From NCBI GenBank assembly GCA_014529385.2, contig CM043958.1:88452025-88516024 (forward strand): 64,000 nucleotides of DNA, written 5' to 3'. A model generated the notes under the pieces. It did no database searches, was not told the DNA's origin, and saw only the letters and a list, made by a program, of their open reading frames with translations. This document shows positions 55,463 to 64,000 of the stretch, in pieces; the stretch's first letter is position 1; every line of letters starts with the position of its first letter. A program made the translations under genes and the position numbers. The DNA is from Adiantum capillus-veneris. Lineage: Eukaryota > Streptophyta > Polypodiopsida > Polypodiales > Pteridaceae.

Positions 55463-56100
55463 GGGTGAAAGCATGAATATGTGGAAAGCTATATATGTGA
55501 TATAATTAAATAGCATAGCATGACATTGGGGGTGTGGTCACTGGTGCCATATTTCAGACGTCCAAATTTATATTCTAAAAAATGTTATACTAAAAAATTC
55601 AGTCTTCACACACCTACTTTGTTTCATGAGTAGTTGGCAGTTTCAAACACCGTGCCCCCCGACCCCCTGCCTCTCTCTCTCTCTCTCTCTCGCGTGCTCA
55701 AGGTCTACTGTGCTTAGAGCTTCTACTCTGCAAGCTTGGCTGCTTCAAGGACGATTGCAGTAACCGCCCTCTTCTCTTCGAGGTATGTCTCTCCCATTGA
55801 ACATGTATAGCACGCGCCCCCCACCTGGGATCATTTAGCTACATTAAGCTGCATTTGGAGCTGCATGAGTGCCACACCTTGCTCATTTGCAACAAGAGAC
55901 GAGCTCCTGAGGTAATTTGCTAGTCCACAAGCTGCATGCAATCTTGGGGAAAATCCCATAGCACCTCACCTTGAATGCCCTGCTTACAAGAGCAGGCCCA
56001 TGAAGTTCTTGTTTCTTTTTAGTAGGGATGATAAGCGAGGGCACACCACGTCTCATGAGTTCATTGGATGATGTGTAGGTATATCACTTGAGACTGCATC
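55463..56100 (+). promoter_or_regulatory. Upstream region and probable 5' untranslated exon of the RING/FCP1-like locus
   Basis: A CT run at about 55670-55691 is followed by a likely transcribed leader. A plausible donor is TCGAG|GTATGT at 55782/55783 and a plausible acceptor GATGTGTAG|GTATATC near 56078, placing a leader intron before the ATG at 56101. No clear TATA box was located. Splice sites are inferred from consensus only. Confidence 0.4.
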
Positions 56101-56988
56101 ATGGAACCTTCCTCAAAGCATCCGATTCAAGCAAGCAGCAGTCTAGTTAGGAACATTGAACCACCTCTGCATACGAAGTTTTGTCGTCTTGCCGAGGAAT
56201 TTCATATGGAGCGTGGATTGCCATTGGAGGGAGTTGATCCACGTAGCTTGACAGGAAACAATGACATCTCTGAGGAGGACTGGGAAGCTGTCTTTATATG
56301 CCCAAAGCCTGTTCCGGGTAGCCAGAAGAAAGTGAAGTCATACCATGCTCGGTCAGATTTCTTACAAAAGCTTGTGTGGAGACACTAGGATGTCTATCAG
56401 GAGGGTCCCTTCATGTATGAAGTAGGGACTCAATTTGCAAAGGCCTTTGCATTGGAAAACTGTAGTGAATCTGGCAAACATCAAATTTCTTGGGCTATCT
56501 TTGCAGAGAGGGCAATGAGAGCCTCAGAAGAAAGACACAACTTGCAAAACAAGATCAAGAGGTAGGAAGAGCAGATGAGTGGTAGAGGGAGAGTTTCCAA
56601 AACCACTGCTGCCTCTACCAGATCATCATTGAAAACAGAAGGTACGTTTGTACCATTGTCAAGCGTGCCTATAGGAGGATGCCTGGTACAATTGGCAGAG
56701 GAGGATAGCAGGGCACTTGCAGAAATGAAGAATATTGCAGAGGGCAGATTGCAAGACTATAAGTCAAGACTTGAGGGTGCAAAGAAGCAGGTAGAGGATC
56801 AAGTTAGATAATTGCATAGGGTTGAGGGTGCTCAAAGCTCAAACACTTTGGCCATAAAGTTGCAAACGGAGATTGATTGCATGCAAGACCCTGTAGCTCG
56901 ACAACGCGTGATTGATTTGATTGGACAATTCTTGAGTACTACTAGAGAGAACGTTTCTGAATTAGAAGCCAATGTGGCTAAAGCAAAG
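56101..56988 (+). pseudogene. RING/FCP1-like locus, exon 1 (coiled-coil N terminus)
   Basis: The ATG at 56101 opens MEPSSKHPIQASSSLVRNIE. One frame runs 296 codons to a donor AAG|GTGCAT at 56988/56989, with in-frame stops at 56386 (TAG), 56563 (TAG) and 56809 (TAA) but no indel. After the first stop: EGPFMYEVGTQFAKAFALEN and SWAIFAERAMRASEERHNLQ. Then come a Ser/Thr-rich segment and long helices (LAEMKNIAEGRLQDYKSRLE, REN.SELEANVAKAK), coiled-coil-like. I do not recognise the N-terminal family. Confidence 0.6.
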
Positions 56989-58040
56989 GTGCATACCCTC
57001 CTACATGTGCTTCACTTTTTTTTGGAGTATGTTGTTCACTTCCATGTGGTTATGTGGTTAGAGTGTTATGGATTGTATGGTTATGTACTGTATGAGCATA
57101 TTCTATTTCTGCTATGTGCTATATAGCACAAAATATGTGCTATATGGCCACAACATAGCCATCATCTTCATGGAGTGGGTGGTTATATGCTATGTGCTAT
57201 GTGCTATATGGTCACAACATAGCCATCATCTTCGTGGAGTGGGTGGTTATATGCTATGTGTGGTTATGTGCTATGCGCTTTATAGTTCAATCTAGGTGCA
57301 TCATGTTCACAATAGTACCCTCATCTATTTGGAATGTGTGTGATTCTATGCTATGTGCTTTGTGTGGTTATGTGCTATGTGATACATAGCACAATGGACA
57401 TGTGTAATATGTGCTATATAGCATACCTGTATGCTATATGCTCACAGTATAGCCCTGAAGTGTGTGTTAAATATTGATATGTGCTACATAGCACAATCTT
57501 TTTATGTGCTATGTGCTAAATAGCACATTTTGTGTGTTATATGCTCACAATATAGCCCTGGAGTGTGTGGAATAGTGAATTGTGCTGTATAGCACAATCT
57601 CTATTTTTGCTATGTGCTACATAGCACATCTCTAATTGTGATATGTGCTACATAGCACAATATTTGTGCTATATGCTATGTGCTATGTCTCATATAGCCC
57701 ACTGCATATCATATACCCAACAAGCTTGTGCTATATAGCATATAGAGAAAATGTTTGGACTATATCTGGTATTTTAAAAAGTCTCTCTGCTATGATCTAC
57801 AATGCATACTCTATGTAGCACTTATAGCACATTATACTTGGACTGTGCTATGTGCTATATAGCACAATGCATATCATATACCACATCAAGCTTGTGTTTA
57901 TAACATATAGAGTAAGTGCTTGTCTTATATGTGGTATTGCAAATAAGGGATAAGATTCACGGTGCATATTCTTTTCAGCAATCTGCTTTTGTTGGGTTAT
58001 TGAGACTTAAATTAGATGTGTTGTCTACTTTGTTTCACAG
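56989..58040 (+). repeat. Intron 1 filled with TGTGCTAYATAGCACA palindromes
   Basis: A GT…AG intron (GTGCATAC to TTTCACAG), phase 0, 1052 bp. Between about 57109 and 57880 it carries roughly ten perfect or near-perfect copies of the 16-bp palindrome TGTGCTAYATAGCACA (for example near 57110, 57379, 57480, 57583, 57613, 57645, 57852) plus many half-sites (TATGTGCTATATGG). Small Met/Tyr/Val ORFs inside are repeat artefacts. Confidence 0.8.
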
Positions 58041-59124
58041 GCACTACTTGCAGAAGTAGAGACCAACATAGCATAGGAATCAGAGCACTTTATTTTTTGT
58101 GTTACCATGGAGAGGACTTCACATAACGTGGGAGCTAGTTTGATGAAGCCTTTTCCTCCTGTGGATTTTAACCAGAGCATTAGCGAGGTGGCACTTAATG
58201 GGTTCTACCATTGTGTAGGATGTGGATTCCCATTCGATGCCAGAAGCTTGGATGTATTCTCCCTACCTTGCACCCATGTGTACCATATGCTATGCTTCGC
58301 GCATGTATGTAGGGACTATGGCTATTGTGTTGCTCTAGATTGAAACATGTATGTTCCCCCTAGAGCTAAGCATATGATTGGTCTGAAGGTGAAGAGTGAG
58401 ATGAAAGAATCAAGTGCAGGTAGTCACTGTGTCAATTATTTACTACTACTATTGCAGGCCCACTTTCCATTGGTATTTTAAACTCTTGCATTTAATGAAA
58501 TCATTTGCAGGTACAGACATTGCAGCAGAGACCTGTATACAAGAATCATTGAGGACAAAAACAGAGAGAGTCTCTACGCAGGCCACTGGTAGGTACCAAA
58601 ATCAGTATTTATGTGTGTATTTTGGGATACTCCAAGTGAGACTTTGTAAAATAGCTTGCTTTGTAGAACAATCATCGCATGCTTGCTCCAACAAGACGAT
58701 GCATTCCACAAGGAAGAATGGCTTGATTACCCCAGGGATGCAGCTAGGCCTTGAAGCGGAGTCTACCCATGGGATGCAACCAGCCCTTGAAATGGAGTCT
58801 ACCGTAGGGGATGCAGTACGTGGAGTAGTTGAAGACATCTTGATGGCAAAGTCTTCTGCAGTCAAATCACCTAGGCAACAACTAACTCCAAGAAGGCTGT
58901 TGCGTTCTCTGTTGAGTGCCAAAGCATCACCAAGTGTGGACACTAGAGATGATGCATCAGATGAGGCAGTTGCAGATGCGGTGAAAGCAACACCCCCTCC
59001 AACGGGGAAGAAGCCAACACCAAAGCGCAAGAAATCGACTCCCAAGAACTTAGGTGGAAGTCCCACAATGGATATACCTCTTGATTCATTTAGGAAGAGA
59101 AAGAAACCAAATGCAAAGCAATGA
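58041..59124 (+). pseudogene. RING/FCP1-like locus, exons 2-4 (RING-H2-like finger and basic region)
   Basis: Exons 58041-58419, 58511-58588 and 58667-59124 join with GT-AG borders (phases 1 and 1), and the total coding length with exon 1 is exactly 601 codons. In-frame stops: 58074 (TAG) and 58341 (TGA). Exon 2 carries FYHCVGCGFPFDA…LPCTHVYHMLCFAHVC…YC, a CX2C…CXHX2-3HX2C…C pattern close to RING-H2 but with CX5C rather than CX2C at the end. Exon 4 has basic, nuclear-localisation-like runs (KKPTPKRKKSTPKN, FRKRKKPNAKQ) and ends in TGA at 59122. An alternative phase-1 donor at 59053/59054 would instead splice to 59338 and fuse this to the downstream FCP1-like ORF. Confidence 0.6.
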
Positions 59125-59337
59125 GTGTTTTTTTTTTGTAACTTCATGCAATTAGAAGATGACTTTAAAGTCATGTGCAATCCATTGCACCCCTATTGTA
59201 TCCATGCTCATTGATGAATCAAGTGTTGGAATTTGTTAGTTACATGTCTTATAATTCTTTGCATCGAGTAGTTGCAAACTATTTGATTTATTTTCTATAC
59301 ATGTTTAGTAATATGTTTCTACTTTCTCTTGTCGTAG
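59125..59337 (+). other. Spacer or intron between the RING-like and FCP1-like parts
   Basis: T-run then AT-rich sequence ending in a good acceptor TTGTCGTAG|AT at 59337/59338. No polyadenylation signal stood out. Confidence 0.45.
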
Positions 59338-61103
59338 ATAATCAAGAAGCTGAAAAAAGAGGAACTTGCATGAGACGCACTCGCTCTTCAGGGTTTCTAG
59401 ATGAGGGGTGTGTAGGTTCACTGGCTCAGTCTTATCCTGTGAAGAATCCAAGAAGGGGTGCTACAGCTTCCAGGGGGGTTACAGGCAAAAAAAAAGTGTC
59501 TTTTGATACAATTGAGGGGTCTGTAGGTTCACTGGCTCAGTCTTATCCTGTGAAGAATCCAAAGGGAGTGCTATAGCTTCCAGGGGGGTTACAGGAAAAA
59601 AAAAAGAGTCTTTTGATACAGTTGATCCCTGCACACCTACTAGTACTGCTGAATTTGTTCCAAATGTGCCTAATGCAGTTGATGTGCAGGTTGTGCATGA
59701 TGATGTGCACAGAGATGTTGACCGTGCTAAACTTGAAAAGGGTACATTACCCACCCCCACCACATTTGAATCTGGCACAGATTCCATTGATGATGCTATG
59801 GTAGTTGATTCCTGCACATATGCCATTGTTGATGCTACGCTAGTTGAGGCCTGCACAAATGACATTGTGGATGCTATGGAAGTTGATGCTCGCACAGATT
59901 CTACTGCTGATGGCAATGTTAATGATGGTGGAACAGAAAGTATTGTTCATGCTGACATAGATGCCCTTCTTGATGCAGTTGTGGCTATGGGTACAAATGC
60001 CACTGTTGAATCTGGCATAAATGCCATTGATGATGCTACCACAGTTGATGCCTACACAGATGCCATTGTTGATGCTATGCTAGTTGATGCCTGCACAAAT
60101 GACATTGTGGATGCTATGGAAGTTGATGCTTGCACAGATGTTGCCTGCTGATGGCAATGTTAATGATGGTGGAACAGAAAGTATTATTCATGCTGTCATA
60201 GATGCCCTGCTTGATGTAGTTGTGGCTATGGGTACAGATGCCACTGTTGAATCTGGCACAGATGCCATTGATGATGCTACCACAGTTGATGCTCGCACAG
60301 ATGCCATTGTTGATGCTACCACAGTTGATGGCTGCACAGATGCCATTGCTGATGCTACGGTAGTTGATGCCTGCACAAATGACATTGTGGATGCTATGGA
60401 AGTTGATGCTAGCACAGATGCTGCTGTTGCTGATGGCAATGTTAATGATGGTGGAATAGAAAGTATTGTTCATGCTGTCATGGATGCCCTTCTTGATGCA
60501 GTTGTGCCTATGGGTACAGATGCCACTGTTGAGGATACCAGAGGCATGAGTGAGGAGGTCCTCATTGAGAGAGAAGATGGAACACGTGAGGCAATGGGTG
60601 CAAGTGATGTCACAGATCAAGCCCAGGTGGTCTATCCAAGTGATGCAGCTGATGACATTGTTGATGCAAAGGAGGCAAAGGGTACAAATGCCGTTGTTGA
60701 AGATATGGGAGGCTTGGGTGAGGAGGACCTCACTAAGAGAGTACCTGGAATAGGCTCAGCAGTGGGTAACGGTGATGTTGCAGCTTCTGCCGACATAGCT
60801 GAGGCATACGACAGAGCAGTTCAATCGGGAGAGGCAATGGGAGAAGTTCTCATGGCTGCTACGGACATGAAAGAGGCAAATACACATAATACAATTGAGG
60901 CATGTATAGAGCAAAACAATGAGGCAGGGAAAGGCGCAGAGGTGCCCACTGACAAAGCAGCTCAATCGGGAGAGGCAATGGGAGAACATTTTATGGCTGA
61001 TGTGGACACGAAAGAGGCAGTTTCACATGATACAATTGAGTCTTTTACAGATCCCACTGTTGGGAATACCAAAGGTAAAAGTCCAGAGGTCCCTATGGAT
61101 TGA
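59338..61103 (+). pseudogene. RING/FCP1-like locus, Asp/Ala/Val repeat region
   Basis: Opens DNQEAEKRGTCMRRTRSSGF and a 111-bp tandem duplication. From about 59750 three long repeats follow, each with SGTDAIDDATTVD, CTNDIVDAMEVDA, DGNVNDGGTESI and DALLDAVVAMGTDATV segments (about 59767-60009, 60010-60246, 60247-60530). Within them a shorter period of about 15 residues (VDA.TDAIVDAT) is visible. A Glu/Ala-rich acidic tail (REDGTREAMGASDVTDQA) with two VQSGEAMGE-type repeats leads to a TGA at 61101. Frameshifts occur near 59570 and 60145. Function unknown; composition is low-complexity and acidic. Confidence 0.6.
59403..59623 (+). repeat. 111-bp tandem duplication
   Basis: Units 59403-59513 and 59514-59623 share GTTCACTGGCTCAGTCTTAT and GCTTCCAGGGGGGTTACAGG. 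The second lacks one base near 59570, which shifts the frame. Confidence 0.9.
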
Positions 61104-61982
61104 GCGGCTGCTACAGATACAGATGAGGCAGGTACAAAGAATGCTGATAAAGAGGCCAAAAATGGACATGAATATGAGAGGCAAGAGAGGCCGTGTCTTG
61201 TGGTAATGCCAGTACAGATTGTTGCACTGCCTCCTGCATCTTTTGAGGACAAGAAGAGAAGGGACAATTTATGCATCATACTGGATGTGAATGGGCTTCT
61301 CATAAGGAGGTATAAGGTCTCCTTCTACAAAGGAATAGCGAGAAGCAGTATTCTTGATTGGGCAAGATCAAGGTATCAAGTAGTCACTGCACCAAATGCT
61401 ACAGGAAAGATGCAATTTGAATATGTGGTCAGGCCCAATGCATTAATCTTTTTGCATGCACTGCTGCAAAGAGCACAAGTTGCATTATGGAGCTGCATGA
61501 CCCAGGACAATCTAGCACTTACTTTGAGTGCATGCTTTCCTAGGCTGAGCAAACAACATTTCCTCGATATTATCGGTCAAGAGGGGTGTAGAGAGGTGAG
61601 CTTCAATATAAATGAAGTTCCTGGGATCCCTCCATGTAGAGATAATGCAAAGCCCATATTTTTCAAGTCTTTGAAAGACTTTTGGAAGCACCATCCTAAG
61701 TTCAACTCTGATAATACACTGGTGGTGGATGACACACTCTACAAGTGTCTGCTCAACCCTCCCGGGACTTGTGTCTGTCCTAATTCATTTGAACCAACAG
61801 ATATTTGTTAGTCCCCAATTTACCTGGTTAGCACATTGTTCCCTTGGTTAGTCAAGTGGACAGTCTCACCTAGCCCTAATGCTTATGCAAAGATGAACCA
61901 GTTTGAAAATCCTTCGTATAGTGTGTCTGCTCGTGTCATCAGCCACTATAGAAGTCAACGAGAATTATGTAAGGAAGGTTGA
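61104..61982 (+). pseudogene. FCP1/NIF-type HAD phosphatase-like domain
   Basis: In the frame of the repeat region, after TGA 61101: LCIILDVNGLLIRRYKVSFY (HAD motif I), then YVVRPNALIFLHALLQRAQV and ALWSCMTQDNLALTLSACFP (the RP…FL and W-S/T region), KPIFFKSLKDFWKHHP, and NTLVVDDTLYKCLLNPPGTC (motif IV acidic pair). This is the CTD-phosphatase (FCP1/SCP, NIF) homology domain. Motif I reads D-V-N-G rather than the catalytic DxDGT; the second Asp, general acid/base in the family, is Asn. After a TAG at 61809 the same frame continues YLVSTLFPWLVKWTV to a TGA at 61980, which looks like the true C terminus. No signal peptide or membrane segment. Confidence 0.75.
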
Positions 61983-62590
61983 TTGTGGTTATGGAATCAT
62001 GTATACAGCATTTTGTGCACTGAATGTACTTGTGATTACTATACAAAAAACTGACCTGTTCAAAGTTCTCTAAACTTAATGATTGAATGATGTAATTTTA
62101 TTTTGGTGATATGATGTAATTTTATTTTGCTGATATGATGTTGTCATACTCTTCTAGAGTCCTGCTACATGGCACACATAATAGCATAGACATGACCATC
62201 GGGCTATTATTACACATAGTTATGCCATATAGCACTCATACTGTAAGAAATACTATGACATAATAGCATAGATAGGGAGATTGGCCTCTTATTACACACA
62301 CTGACGCTATATGGCACACATAGTGCTCTCAATATGTAATATAGCTCTTTCACAGCGCGTGTGTGCGTCTTCACCTCTACCCGGGCCCTCCCCTATCTAC
62401 AAACACTAGACACAGAGATCCGCCATAGCCTATGGATCACAACGTTGATGTCTGGCTTTTGTGTCGCTCCTCCTCCTTCAGCTTTTCTTGTCATGCGTCT
62501 TCCCAACAACGTCCCCTCCCATTTCACACATGTGCTTCTATCCATGTTGCTTTCCCCAGCTCTTGTTATGAGCAGCCAGTCATTAGCCTT
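61983..62590. other. No gene; scattered TATAGCAC-type motifs
   Basis: AT-rich. 62160-62345 carries half-sites and near-palindromes related to the intron 1 motif (GCTACATGGCACACA, CCATATAGCACTC, GCTATATGGCACACA). ORFs at 62361-62629 are short and unrecognised. Confidence 0.45.
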
Positions 62591-62756
62591 TGTAATGGAA
62601 ATGGCCTATTAACTTTGAGAGTAGCATAATTAGATTTTTTGGGAAAGCATTTTTGTGAGACTACTTTGAGAACATAGAGGGTGAACTTAATTGATAGTAG
62701 CAACATAATCATAGTACATAACTAACTTGGCATGAACAATACTTTTGCTTAGTTCA
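62591..62756 (-). repeat. Truncated A2-type LTR fragment
   Basis: TGTAATGGAAATGGCCTATT…TAGCAACATAATCATAG…CATGAACAATACTTTTGC matches the first 150 bp or so of the LTR at 309. The rest of the LTR is missing. Confidence 0.7.
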
Positions 62757-63199
62757 ACTGATATGATTATTGAAAAAGTAATGTAGAATTGTCCGACCGT
62801 GGCAAATATTTGAAATCTTAAGCAGAGCAAACCCCGGGCTATAAATTTTTAGAATCAGATTCCGATAAAATCTGGAAAAGTTACGGGCCCTGAAAGGTTA
62901 CAATAGGAATTCATTTAGTTAAGTAAAATTGGATGGTTTCAGTAATTATTATTATCCAAAGACTTTCTTATCCTAAGTTTCTATAATTTATTGATATTTC
63001 CAATTTTCATCATTAAAAGTCAGTGAAAATAGTCAAAATCAATTCTAGAAGCTGAGGGGACAGTGTGGAGCTATGATGAACCTGCCAGGGACTCAAATAG
63101 CAGCAAGGGGCACCATCTTCAGCTTGGGGACTGCTTGAACTACAAGCAACTGCCTTTTACACTTTGTGAGAGCTTGTGAGTGTCAAAATCCTATAAATA
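62757..63199. other. No gene; TATA-like sequence
   Basis: No ORF or known repeat. CCTATAAATAGGAC at about 63190-63203 is a good TATA-box match on the plus strand but no gene follows it. Confidence 0.4.
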
Positions 63200-63640
63200 G
63201 GACCCCTTGCTTTACAATTTGACGGACTTGGAGCCTTGACACACTCTCTCTCATCTAGAGAGATCGCTACGCAGAAATCACTAGAGATTAAGCTCTCGTT
63301 GATTAACTTAAAATGGCGGTCGACATGACTCCAATGAGAACCAGGGAAAATCCTGTTAGCAACAAAAGAAACAATCAAACAACCCTCTATGGCAATTGTT
63401 AAGATGAACTGTACAAAGTTGTACCAATCGTGGGACTTAAGAACACTGAGATTGTCATCTCTCGTAAAAGCTGTTTTCAAACATCCATGCACCCTGTGGG
63501 AGTCTTGAATGAAGATATAGTCTTCTTCACTTGCTGCTCTTCTGCATGAATCAAAATACATAGGCCTTTTGGTATAGCAAACTTTCCATTGGGTTTAAGT
63601 TGAGGACACATATCTGGCATTCGACCCACAGCCTATGTAA
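63200..63640 (-). pseudogene. CACTA (En/Spm) TNP2-type transposase remnant
   Basis: The minus strand reads MPDMCPQLKPNGKFAIPKG near 63620-63565. In another frame it reads YIFIQDSHRVHGCLKTAF, then NLSVLKSHDWYNFVQFILTI and AIEGCL near 63455-63385. The combination PNGKF…P, then K(S)HDWH…LLPIA is typical of the conserved C-terminal part of plant CACTA transposases. At least one frameshift separates the two. Only this part of the gene is seen. Confidence 0.6.
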
Positions 63641-64000
63641 GATCCCCAACCCGCCAATACCAAGATCGGGATGGGATCCTTGATAGGTCTCTAGGTCTGA
63701 TAAAAATCAGAGTCTCTAAACAAGAAAAATCCAAGAAATAGACCTTTACCATTGACAATGGATTGTCTATAGCCTTAGAAGAAGACCTAGTCCTGTCTCG
63801 CAGGGGAAACGGGAAAACATATTAAAAGTCCAAAAAAAACTATTTCGGACCTATAACTTCCACAATTGGGCTAAGGTATCCTCAACCAACGCTTTTTTTT
63901 CCCTAACCAATGTGAGGGCACAGTCGCTGGTGGACTCCTCTTCCAAGTGAAGAAGTTTTCTAAACGTTTTAGTGCGCAGGGATGGATAGTTACCTGACCA
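63641..64000. other. No gene recognised at window end
   Basis: Begins near TGTAAGATCCCCAACCC (63636), which looks like an LTR start of the TGTAAG type, but there is too little sequence to test it. No ORF. Confidence 0.35.

Noticed and set aside
56386-61811. Nuclear RNA editing or stop-codon reassignment to explain the in-frame stops
   Set aside because: Not known for plant nuclear genes. Every stop can become CAA, CAG or CGA by one change, so the fit is uninformative. Pseudogenisation is simpler.
63190-63203. TATAAATAG as promoter of a plus-strand gene
   Set aside because: No coding sequence follows on the plus strand; the downstream DNA codes for a transposase remnant on the opposite strand.
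63636-64000. Start of another LTR (TGTAAGATCCCC) of the element B type
   Set aside because: Only about ten bases resemble the B LTR start; the following sequence does not match and no partner is in view.

Overview
The window looks like nuclear DNA of a land plant dominated by nested, decayed retroelements. It holds very long (GA)n/(CT)n tracts, several LTR-retrotransposon families with tRNA-type primer sites, a Penelope-like element with the CxC and DKG signatures of the Chlamys clade, a CACTA-type transposase scrap, and only one convincing spliced gene locus. The Chlamys-type element and the family mix make a non-seed plant (fern, lycophyte or bryophyte) my best guess, but that is inference. 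I see no rRNA, tRNA or CRISPR features.

Layout. 1-1907: 5' leader and LTR of a minus-strand Ty3/gypsy element (A2) cut by the window edge. 1908-5129: degraded sequence with giant microsatellites. 5130-14033: nearly full-length minus-strand Ty3/gypsy chromovirus (A1) with LTRs, iMet-type primer site, gag, protease, RT, RNase H, integrase and chromodomain, all carrying stops or frameshifts. It sits inside a coiled-coil ORF whose frame resumes on the other side. 17182-47249 and beyond: a three-level nest. The outermost element (C2, minus) is split by element B (plus; 3.3-3.7 kb LTRs, perfect ATGAG target duplication), whose 3' LTR is split by element C1 (minus; 12.3 kb). C1 has LTRs, a Tat/Ogre-like primer site, and one roughly 4 kb gag-protease frame but no RT or integrase, so it must move in trans. 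Its 5' leader carries twelve copies of a 22-bp perfect-dyad palindrome, the most striking signal in the window.

47250-50900: strand-skewed simple sequence, T-rich then A-rich. About 50930-53316 (minus): decayed Penelope-like element. 53489-55110: minus-strand ORFs of unknown function. 55640-61982 (plus): a spliced locus with consistent GT-AG introns encoding a coiled coil, a RING-H2-like zinc finger, nuclear-localisation-like basic clusters, three long Asp/Ala/Val repeats and a C-terminal FCP1-type HAD phosphatase-like domain. It carries several in-frame stops and two frameshifts. Its first intron is full of copies of a TGTGCTAYATAGCACA palindrome. 62591-64000: a truncated A2-type LTR and a CACTA transposase remnant.

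Regulatory themes: both gypsy families carry arrays of CCAAT boxes in their LTRs. In A they form ATTGG...CCAAT modules of fixed 26-27 bp; in B they form a 29-bp minisatellite directly upstream of a TATA box. Element B also carries a 172-bp duplication that places a second primer-binding site inside the LTR. Everything here is read by eye, so percentages and boundaries are approximate.
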